This document shows, one piece after another, positions 1 to 9,974 of a DNA stretch of 64,000 nt (position 1 is the stretch's first letter; each line of letters begins with the position of its first letter). A program made the position numbers and the translations under genes. The stretch lies in assembly GCF_000014125.1 (NCBI RefSeq), contig NC_008593.1, positions 496,001 to 560,000 on the forward strand. The letters run 5' to 3'. The notes beneath the pieces are model-generated. The model saw nothing but the letters and a program-made list of their open reading frames with translations. It did no database searches and was not told the DNA's origin. Source of the DNA: Clostridium novyi NT (GTDB lineage Bacteria; Bacillota; Clostridia; Clostridiales; Clostridiaceae).

Positions 1-3000
1 GTAGTAGTTATTCCAACAATTATCAATAATGCAAAAAGAGCCGAAGAGTTAGTTTCAAATATGGAAGTTTATTATTTAGCAAATAGAGATGAAAATTTAT
101 ATTTTGCTATTTTAAGTGATTTTAAGGATAGTCACAAAGAAATAGAAGATAATGATAATAAAATAGTTGATGTAGCCTTAGAAGCCGTTAAGAAGTTAAA
201 TAAAAAATATGCAAAGGATAGAGATGATATATTCTATTTTTTTAGCAGAAGTAGAAAATTTAATGAAAAGGAAGGTAAATGGTTAGGCTGGGAAAGAAAA
301 AGAGGAAAACTTGTTGAGTTTAATCATTTGCTTAGAGGGGATAAAAGCACAAGCTATAACGTTATAAGTTCTAATATAGATGAACTTTGTAAGGCTAAAT
401 ATATAATAACTTTAGATTCAGATACAAAACTGCCTAGAGATAGTGCTAGAAAATTAATAGGAGCTATGAGCCATATTTTAAATATAGCTCATATAAATAA
501 AGATAAAAAGAAAGTTGTTCGTGGGTATGGAATAATGCAACCAAGAGTAGCTATTGATACTGTAAGCAGTAATAAAACAATCTTTTCTAAAATATTTTCA
601 GGAGAAGCAGGTATAGATACCTATAGTACGGCGGTTTCAGATGTGTATCAAGATGTCTTTGGAGAAGGTATTTTTACAGGAAAGGGAATTTATAATATAG
701 ATGTATTTAACTATATGTTAGAAGATGAGATACCTGAAAACTCTGTATTAAGCCATGATTTACTTGAAGGATCTTATGTTAGAACTGCTCTTATAACAGA
801 TGTGGAAGTTATTGATGGATATCCTGCTTATTTTAATTCAAGTAGTAAAAGACTTCATCGTTGGGTTAGAGGAGATTGGCAACTACTACCTTGGTTTAAG
901 AAAAAAAGATCTATTAATGGATTGTCTAAATGGAAGATGCTAGACAATCTAAGAAGAAGTTTACTTACTCCATCTATAATTTTGCTTAGTGCATTCTCGT
1001 ATAACATTTTGCCAGATGGAACAGATAAATGGATAGTTGCAGCTATCTTATCACTTATAACTCCATTAATCTTTGACATTACAGAGAATTTAGCAATGCC
1101 CATAAGAGGAATTAGTTTATCGGGAAAAATAAATACAGGAAAAACATTAATAGAGCAAATATTTCTTATTGTTTGTTTCTTACCGTTTAATGCGTATTTG
1201 ATGGTGGATGCTATTATAAGAACTTTATATAGAGTGTTTTTTAGCAAAAAAAATTTATTGCAGTGGCAAACAGCAGATGATGCTGAAAGAACTTCAGGAA
1301 AAACATTAAGTAACTATATTTCATTTATGTGGCAAGGAAGCTTAATTGCATTAATTATACTTTATCTAGCTTTTATGGATAGTAGAAATAATGGAATACT
1401 TATGATTCCAATAGCAACATTATGGATTTTAAGTCCTATAATTGCATGGTATATAGGACGGGAAAATGATAATAAGACATATAATATATCTCCTGATGAT
1501 GAAAATATGTTAAGAAGATTGGCAAGAGAAACTTGGGGATATTTTGATGACTTTGTTAATGAAGAAAACAATTGGTTAGCTCCAGATAACTATCAAGTTA
1601 AGCCATATAGGGGAGTGGCAAATAGAACTTCTCCTACAAACATTGGTATGGGATTTACATCAAGTTTAGCAGCATATGATTTTGGATATATTGATATGAC
1701 AGAAAGTGTAGATAGAATATCTAAAATTATGGAGAGTTTAGAGAGTTTAGAAAAATATAAAGGTCATTTATATAACTGGTATGACACTTTAACTAAAGCT
1801 CCATTAATGCCTAGATATATTTCAACTGTAGATAGTGGTAATTTAGCTGCGTATATGTGGGTTTTAGAAGAAAGTTTAAAAGAATATTTAAATTCCTCAT
1901 ATTTAAATTCATCAGTAAAAAAAGGAATATGTGATACTTTAGAACTTGCAAATGAAGAAGTTCATTTAAAACTCGGTATAAATGATTTTTATGTTGATGA
2001 TATAAATAATATAAAAGAAAGTGACTTTAGCTTAAAATTTTGGATTGAATTCTTAAAAAACATAGCTAAAAAGTTTGTAATAATTGAAGAAAGTGCAAAT
2101 GATACTGAACTTTACTGGAATAGTAAACTTAAACAGGATGTAAAAAGATATTACTATAATGTGCAAAAAAACTTTGGATGGATAGAAGAAATAGAAGATA
2201 ATAGTGTAGATAAGATTGTGTTTAATATATCAATAAAAAATGTGAATAAATTTTTAGATAAATTTATTAGTGAAAATAACAATATTGAAGAAGATACACT
2301 AAAATCAATAGAAGAAACTAAAGAAACTATCCACATTTTAATAGATGAAATTAATAATTTAATAAAAAAATGTGAAGTGTTTGTGCAAAACATGGATTTT
2401 AAGATGTTATATGATGAAAAAAGAGGATTGTTTTCTATTGGATATGATATAGAAAATCAATCATTATCTAACAGTTATTATGATTTATTAGCTTCAGAGG
2501 CAAGGCAAGCAAGTTTTGTTGCCATAGCTAAAGGAGAAGTAGAAACAACACATTGGTTTAAATTAGGTAGAGCTATGGCGGCTATAGGAATGAATAAAGG
2601 GCTTGTATCTTGGACTGGAACTATGTTTGAGTATTTGATGCCATTACTTATTATGAAGCCTTACCCAAATACTCTTTTAGATGAAACTTATAAGTCCATT
2701 GTAGCTGGGCAAAAGAGATATGGAAGAATAAAAAAGGTTCCTTGGGGTATTTCAGAGTCAGCATATAGAGCCTTTGATGTAAGTATGAATTATCAATATA
2801 AGGCATTTGGAATACCAGGTATTGGTCTTAAAAGAGGACTTAAAGATGAGCTTGTAATTTCACCATATTCTACAATTATGGCACTACAAGTAGATTTAGA
2901 TAGTTCAATTGAAAATATTAATAGATTAATTAATAATGGGCTAGAGGGAAGATACGGCTTATATGAAGCAATAGATTATACAAAAGATAGACTTCCGAGA

Positions 3001-6000
3001 AATGTTGAAAGTGGAATTGTAAAATGTTTTATGATTCACCATGAGGGGATGAGTTTAATGTCTTTAGATAATGTATTAAATGATAATATTTTTAGAAAGA
3101 GATTTCATAATAGTCCTAAAGTAAAAGCTACAGAAGTATTATTAGAAGAAAAAGTTCCGAACAAAATTGTATATGAAAGACAACAGAAGTTTGAGGCTAC
3201 AGAAAATGACCATGAAAAAACTCATATTATAGCTAGAGGATATAGGACGTCTAAAACTAATATTCCAAAGATACAATTAATGTCTAATGGAAGTTATTCT
3301 TCTATGATAACAGCTAGTGGTAGTGGATATGGAAAAAGAGAAGATATGACCATATACAGATGGAAAAGGGATAATACTTTAGATTTAGGAGGAATGTTCT
3401 TTTATATAAAAGATGTAAAGACAAATGAATTTTGGAGTGCCACATATGAACCATGCAAACAGGATAATGATTCATATGAGGTTATATTTTCACAGTATAA
3501 AGCTGAGTTTAAAAAATCTCAAAATGATATAACATCTAATGTTGAAGTTACTGTATCTAGTGAGGACAATGCGGAAGTTAGAAGAATTTCATTAACTAAT
3601 AACTCTAATGAAGACAAAATAATAGAAATAACATCTTACTGTGAAGTTACTTTAGCACCATTTGATGCTGATGTAGTTCATCCGGCATTTAGTAATTTAT
3701 TTATAAGAACTGAATTTTTAAATGATTTAGAATGTGTAATTGCAAATAGAAGACCAAGAGCAAAAGGGCAGAAAAAGCCACATGTACTTCAATGCGTTTG
3801 TATTGAAGGGGAAGATATGGAGATGGCTCAATATGAGACTAGTAGAGTTAACTTTATTGGAAGAGATAGAGATTTAATTAGTCCTTTAGCTATGGAACAT
3901 AATATGGCTCTTAAAAACAGTGAGGGAGCTGTTTTAGATCCAATAATAAGTATTAGAAAAAGAGTGAAAATTGCTCCAGGAGAGACTTGTAAAATAGCAT
4001 ATACTACTGCTGTAGTTGATTCTCGTGATGATGCAATAGAAATAGCTAAAAAGTATAGAGAATTTGCAAATATAGATAGAGCATTTGAATTATCACGAAG
4101 TCAAACCATTGTGGATATGAGATATTTAGGATTAAAGTCTCCACAGGCAAATTTATATCAGGATATGGCATCAAAAATCTTGTTTATAAGTGATTCTTAC
4201 AAAGAAAGAGAAGAATATATAAAGAATATTACAAGAGGACAACAAGCTTTATGGAAATATGGTATATCCGGAGATTTGCCTATTGTTCTTGTTGTTATAA
4301 AAGACGAAGAAGAAATAGATTTAATTCGCCAAGTATTAAATGCTCATGAGTATATAAGAAGGAAAGGATTAAAGTTTGATCTTGTTATTTTAAATATGCA
4401 AGATATAGCATACATCCAACCACTACAAGATAATATAAGAGATTTAATAGCAGCTAGTTATGCTCGAGATAAAGAAAATATAAGTGGGGGAGTATTTTTA
4501 AATAATAAGTCCTCAATGGAAAAGGAAGATATCGATCTTTTAATGGCAATATCAGCTCTTGTTTTAGAAGGAGAAAAGGGATTATTATCTAAACAAATTC
4601 AAACAGAAGAGTTAGATAAAGAACAATTAGAAAAACTTAATGTTTCTAAGAAAGATTACAATTATAGTTTTGATGATTTTGATATAAACAAATTAGAATA
4701 CTATAACGATATAGGTGGATTCGATTTAGAAAATGATGAGTATGTTATTGTTTTAAAAGACGAAAAAACAACACCAGCACCATGGGTAAATGTTATAGCA
4801 AATGAGAACTTTGGTTTCTTAGTTTCAGCTAGTGGTTCGCCATATACTTGGTATAAAAATAGTAGAGAAAATAAAATAACTACATGGTCAAATGATTGGA
4901 TTACAGACCCACCGGCAGAAGTTATTTATGTAAGAGATGAGGATACGGGAGAAGTTTGGAGTATTACACCAGAACCTATTAGAGAAAATGGAGAGTATGT
5001 AATACATCATGGATTTGGATATTCAAAATTCCAGCATCAATCACATGGAATTGTAGGTAATATAAATATGTTTGTGCCTATGAATGAAAATGTTAAGATA
5101 TGTGAAGTTGATTTAAAAAATATTTGTGATGTTGATAGAAATTTATCTTTAACATACTATGCTCAACTAGTATTAGGTGTTGTACCTCAAAAAACAGATA
5201 TTCATGTTGTAACTTATCTAAATGAAGAAAAGAAGTATATTTATGCTAGAAATCCATACAGTGATTCTTTTGGAAATTTAACAGCTTATCTAAAAATTAT
5301 AGGTGGAAGTGAAGAAAGCTTTACTGGTGATAGAAGTGAATTTATAGGAAAAGGGGAATCTCTTAAAAATCCGAAAGCACTAGAAAATATAAGACTTTCA
5401 AATAGTGTTGGTGCTGGAATGGATCCTTGTTTTGGAGAAAATTCTAAGTTTACCATAAAAGCTGGAGAAGATAAAAAACTACTTATAATTCTTGGAGAAG
5501 ATGAAAATATAGAAGCTATAGAAAAAATCGTAGATAAATATGAGGATATAAGTAAAGCTACAGAAGAGCTTCAAAATAGCAAAAGTTATTGGAGAAAGTC
5601 TCTTCATACAATTAAAGTAAAAACTCCTGATGAAACTATGGATTTAATGTTAAATGGGTGGTTATTATATCAAACTATAAGTTGTAGAATATGGGCTAGA
5701 AGTGCATTTTATCAATCAGGAGGAGCATTTGGATTTAGAGACCAACTTCAAGATGTAATGGCAGCAGGGTATGTAAATCCTAAGTTTATGAGAGATCACA
5801 TTTTATATAGTGCCACAAGGCAATTTGTAGAAGGAGATGTTCAACACTGGTGGCATCCAGTAGTAGATAGTGGTATTAGAACTAGATTTTCTGATGACCT
5901 TTTATGGTTACCTTATGTTACAGTGGATTATATAAAGAGAACAGGAGATTACAGTATATTGGATGAAGAAGTGGGATATCTTGAAGATAGACCACTAGAA

Positions 6001-7077
6001 GATGGAGAAGATGAAAGATATACTGTATCTCAAAAATCTGATAAAAAAGGAACCATATATGAACATTGTATAAAAGCCATAGAAAGAGGATTAAAGTTTG
6101 GTCCTCATAATATACCATTAATGGGTTCTGGAGATTGGAATGATGGTATGAGTGAAGTAGGAAACAAGGGTACAGGTGAAAGTGTATGGCTTGGATGGTT
6201 TTTATATAGTATATTAGACGGATTCAAAGAAATCAGTAAAGTTAGAAATGATGAAGAGAAAGCTAATAGATATGAGGAAATGCAAGAATTTTTAAAGGAA
6301 AATCTAAATGAAAATGCTTGGGATGGAAAATGGTATAGAAGAGCTTATTTCGATAATGGAATTCCATTAGGATCTATTGAAAATGATGAATGTAAAATAG
6401 ATTCTTTAGCTCAATCATGGGCTGTTATATCAGGAGCAGGAAATGAAGATAAAGTTAAAATTGCAATGGAATCTTTAGAAAAATATCTAGTTAAGAAGGA
6501 TACAGGAATGGTGCTTTTATTAACTCCACCATTTGAAAGTAGTAAATTAGAACCTGGGTATATTAAAGGATATGTACCAGGAGTTAGAGAAAATGGAGGA
6601 CAGTATACTCACGCTTCAACTTGGGTTGTGCTTGCAATGGCAATGTTAGGAGAAGGAGATAAGGCATGGAGAGTATTTAATATGCTAAATCCTATAAATC
6701 ATACTAAGTCTTATTTTGAATGTGAAAGATATAAAGTAGAGCCATATGTAATAGCAGCAGATATATATGGAAGAGAGCCATATGTAGGTAGAGGCGGATG
6801 GAGTTGGTATACAGGTGCTGCTGGATGGATGTATAGAGTAGCAATAGAGGGTATATTAGGACTTAAATTCAAAGGAAAAGAAGGCTTTGTTGTAGAGCCT
6901 AACGTACCACATAGCTGGGAATCCTTCCAAATAGAATATAATAAGGATAATTGCAAATATATTATAGACATAACTAGAGGAGATACTAAAAAGGTCATAG
7001 TGGATAATAAAGAATTAGGAAACAACATAATACCTTTAATGGAAAGTGGAGTGCATAACGTAAAAGTTATAATATAA
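1..7077 (+). CDS. Cyclic beta-1,2-glucan synthase-like giant enzyme (GT84/glycoamylase/GH94), 5' end outside window
   Basis: The frame is open from base 1, so the protein begins upstream; 2358 residues are visible. Numbering from base 1, a family-84-type glycosyltransferase comes first: DSD at 139-141 (metal/UDP-sugar binding) and an HRWVRGDWQ segment near 285-293. A hydrophobic, multi-span membrane region follows at about 300-475. A glycoamylase-like domain lies around 820-1040 (SEARQASF, WTGTMFEYLMP). The C-terminal third is GH94/GH36-like with GDWNDGM at 2044-2050; the Asp of DWND is the usual general acid of GH94 phosphorylases. The order matches NdvB/Cgs enzymes, which polymerise UDP-glucose at the inner membrane face and trim or cyclise the glucan. 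Known homologues exceed 2800 residues, so roughly 400-500 N-terminal residues are probably missing. The actual product in this organism is inferred. Confidence 0.85.
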   Translation, partial: VVVIPTIINNAKRAEELVSNMEVYYLANRDENLYFAILSDFKDSHKEIEDNDNKIVDVALEAVKKLNKKYAKDRDDIFYFFSRSRKFNEKEGKWLGWERKRGKLVEFNHLLRGDKSTSYNVISSNIDELCKAKYIITLDSDTKLPRDSARKLIGAMSHILNIAHINKDKKKVVRGYGIMQPRVAIDTVSSNKTIFSKIFSGEAGIDTYSTAVSDVYQDVFGEGIFTGKGIYNIDVFNYMLEDEIPENSVLSHDLLEGSYVRTALITDVEVIDGYPAYFNSSSKRLHRWVRGDWQLLPWFKKKRSINGLSKWKMLDNLRRSLLTPSIILLSAFSYNILPDGTDKWIVAAILSLITPLIFDITENLAMPIRGISLSGKINTGKTLIEQIFLIVCFLPFNAYLMVDAIIRTLYRVFFSKKNLLQWQTADDAERTSGKTLSNYISFMWQGSLIALIILYLAFMDSRNNGILMIPIATLWILSPIIAWYIGRENDNKTYNISPDDENMLRRLARETWGYFDDFVNEENNWLAPDNYQVKPYRGVANRTSPTNIGMGFTSSLAAYDFGYIDMTESVDRISKIMESLESLEKYKGHLYNWYDTLTKAPLMPRYISTVDSGNLAAYMWVLEESLKEYLNSSYLNSSVKKGICDTLELANEEVHLKLGINDFYVDDINNIKESDFSLKFWIEFLKNIAKKFVIIEESANDTELYWNSKLKQDVKRYYYNVQKNFGWIEEIEDNSVDKIVFNISIKNVNKFLDKFISENNNIEEDTLKSIEETKETIHILIDEINNLIKKCEVFVQNMDFKMLYDEKRGLFSIGYDIENQSLSNSYYDLLASEARQASFVAIAKGEVETTHWFKLGRAMAAIGMNKGLVSWTGTMFEYLMPLLIMKPYPNTLLDETYKSIVAGQKRYGRIKKVPWGISESAYRAFDVSMNYQYKAFGIPGIGLKRGLKDELVISPYSTIMALQVDLDSSIENINRLINNGLEGRYGLYEAIDYTKDRLPRNVESGIVKCFMIHHEGMSLMSLDNVLNDNIFRKRFHNSPKVKATEVLLEEKVPNKIVYERQQKFEATENDHEKTHIIARGYRTSKTNIPKIQLMSNGSYSSMITASGSGYGKREDMTIYRWKRDNTLDLGGMFFYIKDVKTNEFWSATYEPCKQDNDSYEVIFSQYKAEFKKSQNDITSNVEVTVSSEDNAEVRRISLTNNSNEDKIIEITSYCEVTLAPFDADVVHPAFSNLFIRTEFLNDLECVIANRRPRAKGQKKPHVLQCVCIEGEDMEMAQYETSRVNFIGRDRDLISPLAMEHNMALKNSEGAVLDPIISIRKRVKIAPGETCKIAYTTAVVDSRDDAIEIAKKYREFANIDRAFELSRSQTIVDMRYLGLKSPQANLYQDMASKILFISDSYKEREEYIKNITRGQQALWKYGISGDLPIVLVVIKDEEEIDLIRQVLNAHEYIRRKGLKFDLVILNMQDIAYIQPLQDNIRDLIAASYARDKENISGGVFLNNKSSMEKEDIDLLMAISALVLEGEKGLLSKQIQTEELDKEQLEKLNVSKKDYNYSFDDFDINKLEYYNDIGGFDLENDEYVIVLKDEKTTPAPWVNVIANENFGFLVSASGSPYTWYKNSRENKITTWSNDWITDPPAEVIYVRDEDTGEVWSITPEPIRENGEYVIHHGFGYSKFQHQSHGIVGNINMFVPMNENVKICEVDLKNICDVDRNLSLTYYAQLVLGVVPQKTDIHVVTYLNEEKKYIYARNPYSDSFGNLTAYLKIIGGSEESFTGDRSEFIGKGESLKNPKALENIRLSNSVGAGMDPCFGENSKFTIKAGEDKKLLIILGEDENIEAIEKIVDKYEDISKATEELQNSKSYWRKSLHTIKVKTPDETMDLMLNGWLLYQTISCRIWARSAFYQSGGAFGFRDQLQDVMAAGYVNPKFMRDHILYSATRQFVEGDVQHWWHPVVDSGIRTRFSDDLLWLPYVTVDYIKRTGDYSILDEEVGYLEDRPLEDGEDERYTVSQKSDKKGTIYEHCIKAIERGLKFGPHNIPLMGSGDWNDGMSEVGNKGTGESVWLGWFLYSILDGFKEISKVRNDEEKANRYEEMQEFLKENLNENAWDGKWYRRAYFDNGIPLGSIENDECKIDSLAQSWAVISGAGNEDKVKIAMESLEKYLVKKDTGMVLLLTPPFESSKLEPGYIKGYVPGVRENGGQYTHASTWVVLAMAMLGEGDKAWRVFNMLNPINHTKSYFECERYKVEPYVIAADIYGREPYVGRGGWSWYTGAAGWMYRVAIEGILGLKFKGKEGFVVEPNVPHSWESFQIEYNKDNCKYIIDITRGDTKKVIVDNKELGNNIIPLMESGVHNVKVII

Positions 7078-7085
7078 ATAAAAAT

Positions 7086-7120
7086 ATAACGGTCAAAGGT
7101 TACTATTCTTTGACCGTTAT
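7086..7120 (+). terminator. Hairpin downstream of the glucan synthase gene
   Basis: Thirteen-base-pair stem (ATAACGGTCAAAG and its complement) with a 9-nt loop, starting 8 nt after the stop codon. A second hairpin follows directly. Confidence 0.7.
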
Positions 7121-7159
7121 AAAAGACTGTTGATAAAATTTTTATCAACAGTCTTTTTA
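7121..7159. terminator. Second hairpin between convergent genes
   Basis: Arms AAAAGACTGTTGATAA and complement with flanking A and T tracts, so it can terminate both the synthase (+) and the small minus-strand gene. Its sequence also resembles the left end of the IS element found at 60846 (see findings). Confidence 0.75.
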
Positions 7160-7179
7160 AAATGAATTAAAAAACTAGT

Positions 7180-7425
7180 TTATTTATGGAAGTCTTCATG
7201 AAATAAACTGTCATCATTGTAGGTATAATCAAATTCCCAAGTGGCAATATTATTACATATAATAGGGTCTGTAACGTGGTTTGGAAGTTTAACACAACTT
7301 TTTCCGTCTTTTGAACAAGAATGAACCTGTTTAGGATCACTATCCATAAATCCTCTTATATTAGGTGCATAAATAGAATTATTTTTGTTAGTTTTACCTG
7401 AGTGGTTATTCATATGATTACTCAT
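7180..7425 (-). CDS. Small hypothetical protein, 81 aa
   Basis: No family recognised. The protein is hydrophilic, Asn/His/Asp-rich, without signal peptide or membrane segment. It has three Cys (in HSCSKDGKSC and PIICNN) and an aromatic, acidic tail (WEFDYTYNDDSLFHEDFHK). The start is supported by a strong AGAAAGGAG site about 8 nt upstream on the minus strand. It converges with the glucan synthase gene and shares its bidirectional terminator. It faces away from trpS across about 260 bp of AT-rich DNA that would hold both promoters. Probably a real gene because of the ribosome site and isolated position; function unknown. Confidence 0.65.
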   Translation of the reverse strand: MSNHMNNHSGKTNKNNSIYAPNIRGFMDSDPKQVHSCSKDGKSCVKLPNHVTDPIICNNIATWEFDYTYNDDSLFHEDFHK

Positions 7426-7688
7426 AATTTTTTTCTCCTTTCTATATTTAAAGAAGCTTTTATATTAGTATTCCACAAAACAATAAAAACTTTAGAGGAA
7501 AATATAGAAAAGAAAATACAAAAATTATGTACATATGATAATATAATTGTTATGTAGTTGATAATATAATTGTTATATAGAGTATTTAGTCTTATAATAA
7601 TATATAATAAATATTTACTGTTATATCTAAAACTTAAGAAAATTAAAATAAAAACTAAATTAAAACAAATTAAATGGAGGGATACTAA

Positions 7689-8693
7689 GTGCAAGAGGCA
7701 GAACAAAAAAAGGTTATTTTCAGTGGAATACAACCTTCAGGAGATTTAACTTTAGGAAACTATTTGGGAGCTTTAAAAAATTGGGTTAAACTTCAAGATG
7801 AATATGATTGCTATTACTGTATAGTTGATATGCATGCTATAACTGTAAGACAAGAGCCAAAAGATTTAAGAAGAAGAACTTTAGAACTTCTTTCTATATA
7901 CATCGCTGCTGGAATTGATCCAGAAAAAAATACATTATTCATACAGTCACATGTACCAGCTCATGCAGAATGTTCTTGGATTTTAAACTGTAACTCTTAT
8001 ATGGGTGAACTTTCTAGAATGACACAATACAAAGATAAATCTCAAAAATATGGAAATCACATAGGTGTAGGTTTATTTACATATCCAGTTTTAATGGCTT
8101 CAGATATATTATTATATCAAGCAGATTTAGTGCCAGTAGGAAAAGACCAAAAACAACATTTAGAATTAACTCGTGATCTTGCGGAAAGATTTAATAATGC
8201 ATATAGTCCTACTTTTAAAGTGCCAGAACCATATATACCAGAAGCTGGTGCAAAAATCATGGATCTTCAAGAACCAACTAAAAAGATGTCTAAGTCATCG
8301 GATAATCCTAACTCATTTATTTTAATTATGGACCCACCAGAAGTTATAAGAAAGAAAATTTCTAGAGCTGTAACTGATAGTTTAGGAGTTGTTAAGTACT
8401 CAGATGATCAACCAGGAGTTAAAAACTTAATTACAATATTAAGTGCAATTACAGGTAAAACTCCAGAAGAAATAGAAAAAGATTATGAAGGTCAAGGATA
8501 CGCTCAATTTAAAAAAGATGTAGCAGAAGCTATAGTTGGAGAATTAGCTCCAATTCAAGAAAAAGTTAAAGAATTAGTATCTGATAAATCATACTTAGAA
8601 AGTATATACAAAAAAGGTGCTGAAAAAGCTAACTATATAGCTAATAAAACTCTTAGAAAAATGCAAAAGAAAGTTGGATTTATTCCAAGATAA
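7689..8693 (+). CDS. trpS: Tryptophanyl-tRNA synthetase
   Basis: 334 aa, the usual length for bacterial TrpRS. It charges tRNA-Trp in the cytoplasm. The class I signatures are present: PSGDLTLGNY near the N terminus, with TLGN at 21-24 as the HIGH equivalent, and KMSKS at 199-203. The start is GTG at 7689, preceded by GGAGGG at 7676-7681. No T-box motif (GGTGG-ACC-CG) is visible in the 260 bp upstream, unlike tyrS, leuS and cysE in this window. Monocistronic, with two hairpins downstream. Confidence 0.97.
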   Translation: MQEAEQKKVIFSGIQPSGDLTLGNYLGALKNWVKLQDEYDCYYCIVDMHAITVRQEPKDLRRRTLELLSIYIAAGIDPEKNTLFIQSHVPAHAECSWILNCNSYMGELSRMTQYKDKSQKYGNHIGVGLFTYPVLMASDILLYQADLVPVGKDQKQHLELTRDLAERFNNAYSPTFKVPEPYIPEAGAKIMDLQEPTKKMSKSSDNPNSFILIMDPPEVIRKKISRAVTDSLGVVKYSDDQPGVKNLITILSAITGKTPEEIEKDYEGQGYAQFKKDVAEAIVGELAPIQEKVKELVSDKSYLESIYKKGAEKANYIANKTLRKMQKKVGFIPR

Positions 8694-8733
8694 AATTATT
8701 AAGTCATAGTGATTTGTATTTAAAAATTTATAA

Positions 8734-8787
8734 TGATTTTGAAGTAAACAAAAGCCTCCAATAGATGGAGGCTTTTGGATAATCTGA
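8734..8787 (+). mobile_element. Probable right-end relic of the IS1182-like element
   Basis: The segment GATTTTGAAGTAAACAAAAG, then a GCCTCCA...TGGAGGC hairpin, then AATCTGA follows the right end of the intact IS (GAATTTTGGCGTAAACAAAAG, a GCCCCC...GGGGGC hairpin, then AATCTGA) base by base except for a few changes. It stops exactly at the trpS terminator hairpin (8787 on), the same kind of junction seen for the full copies. No left end is recognisable, so this is a remnant or a chance resemblance of a common terminator form. Confidence 0.45.
8750..8776 (+). terminator. Terminator-like hairpin after trpS
   Basis: Perfect 11-bp stem (AAAAGCCTCCA and complement), 5-nt loop, T-rich 3' arm. It lies inside the probable IS relic. 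Confidence 0.85.
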
Positions 8788-8817
8788 AGGTTTTATAACT
8801 AAAATCTTGTTTTTTTA
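8787..8817 (+). terminator. Second trpS terminator
   Basis: Stem AAGGTTTTA with TAAAATCTT (one G-T pair) and a 4-nt loop, followed by GTTTTTTTA. Probably the original trpS terminator. Confidence 0.65.
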
Positions 8818-8820
8818 TTT

Positions 8821-9660
8821 CTATTCCTTATCTTTTAATAAATTATGTTCTCTATAATATTTATCAGAGTCTTTGTCTATTTCAAATTTTTGTGTAAAAG
8901 AATAAGTTGGTGATTTTGGATCAAATCCAGCAAAATGACCTCTTACATAATAAGTTCCAGGTTTTACAACAGTAACAATAAAATTTGTTTCTAAATCTCC
9001 ACAAAACTTATATTTAGGTATTTTTTCTATATCCTCTTTATTCCATTCAATAGGCCAATGATATATATTATCTACATTTTGTGTGGCTTTAACCATTATA
9101 TAACTATCTAATCCTTCTGGTTTAAACATAGAGTTTAATTCGCTTAAAGAACAACAACGACAACTTGAATATAATGGTACTTGAAACATACAAAAAGATT
9201 TTATATTAGGAGCTATTTTAAATTTTTTTATTGTTTTATTTTTTAATACAGAATTTACTCCGTTTAATCCCTTAGCTAATACTAATTCATATTCCTTTTC
9301 AAATATATAATTATTTTTAGGAATTACCTGAATAGTACAAGAATCATTATCTTTAAGTTTTAGTGTAATAGGAACTTTTTTATTATTTTTATCTAAAACA
9401 TAAATATAATTATACATATCATTATTTATTGATAATTTATTATTAAATTTTATTTCCCAAACTTTATTATTGTCTACAATTAATGCATTATTTTTTTCTG
9501 CATAATTCTTAAATTGATAATCAACTAATAAAGTATCTGGTGCTTTTTTCGATTGGGATAAATCTATTTCATATCCATATACATTATGACAATTATACAA
9601 ACCTCCTCCTATTACAAAAATTGAACTTATTAATATAGATTTTATTATTTTTTTTAACAT
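8821..9660 (-). CDS. Secreted protein with Ig-like fold, unknown function
   Basis: 279 aa with an N-terminal signal peptide: KK charge cluster, hydrophobic stretch at about 8-20, small residues, likely cut near VYGYE. Residues about 50-150 resemble a bacterial Ig-like (SbsA-type) domain: a beta-rich segment with EIKFNNKLS and a block ending at KFKIAP. The C-terminal half contains a Cys cluster (SSCRCCSL) and a beta-rich segment (TYYVRGHFAGFDPKSPTYSFTQKFEID), suggesting an extracellular, perhaps wall-associated, protein. The start has a GAGGGGGTTACT ribosome site. It stands alone, convergent with trpS. No enzymatic motif seen; function unknown. Confidence 0.75.
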   Translation of the reverse strand: MLKKIIKSILISSIFVIGGGLYNCHNVYGYEIDLSQSKKAPDTLLVDYQFKNYAEKNNALIVDNNKVWEIKFNNKLSINNDMYNYIYVLDKNNKKVPITLKLKDNDSCTIQVIPKNNYIFEKEYELVLAKGLNGVNSVLKNKTIKKFKIAPNIKSFCMFQVPLYSSCRCCSLSELNSMFKPEGLDSYIMVKATQNVDNIYHWPIEWNKEDIEKIPKYKFCGDLETNFIVTVVKPGTYYVRGHFAGFDPKSPTYSFTQKFEIDKDSDKYYREHNLLKDKE

Positions 9661-9792
9661 AGTAACCCCCTCTTATTATATAACAAAATATTCCACTATA
9701 AATAATACCATAAATAAATCTAAATGTTATATAATATGTAAAAAAATATATAAATTTAAAATATATATAAATTAAAATACAGTCTTAAATTG

Positions 9793-9974
9793 TCATATTG
9801 TTGATGAATATAATTTGTTAGCATTTTTTGTATTTGTTATAAAAAGTATTTTTAGTGTTTATGTAGAATATATGTTTTATATCAAATTAACATACAAAAT
9901 AAATATTTTTAAAGTTCTAATCCATAAGGAAATTATGACATAAACAAAAGCCCCCAATGGTTGGGGGCTTTCCC
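9793..9974 (+). mobile_element. Internally deleted (MITE-like) relic of the IS1182-like element
   Basis: About 88 bp at the left match the left end of the full IS at 60846: TCA-xx-TGTTGAT, then TTTTTAGTGTTTATGTAGAA. About 96 bp at the right match its right end: CAAATTAACATACA, AATAAATATTTTT, TAAACAAAAGCCCCCAA, TTGGGGGCTTT. Roughly 1.4 kb between them, nearly all of the transposase gene, is missing. The right end abuts the terminator hairpin at 9975. No duplicate hairpin remains on the left. This explains most of the 360-bp gap between 9661 and 10019. Confidence 0.85.

Noticed and set aside
855..1247. Open frame on the minus strand inside the glucan synthase gene
   Set aside because: It lies entirely within a long conserved coding region, has no recognisable domain, and reflects AT-rich codon shadowing.
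7422..7733. 103-codon minus-strand frame before trpS
   Set aside because: It overlaps the trpS start and the divergent promoter region, has low-complexity Ile/Tyr/Leu content and no ribosome site.
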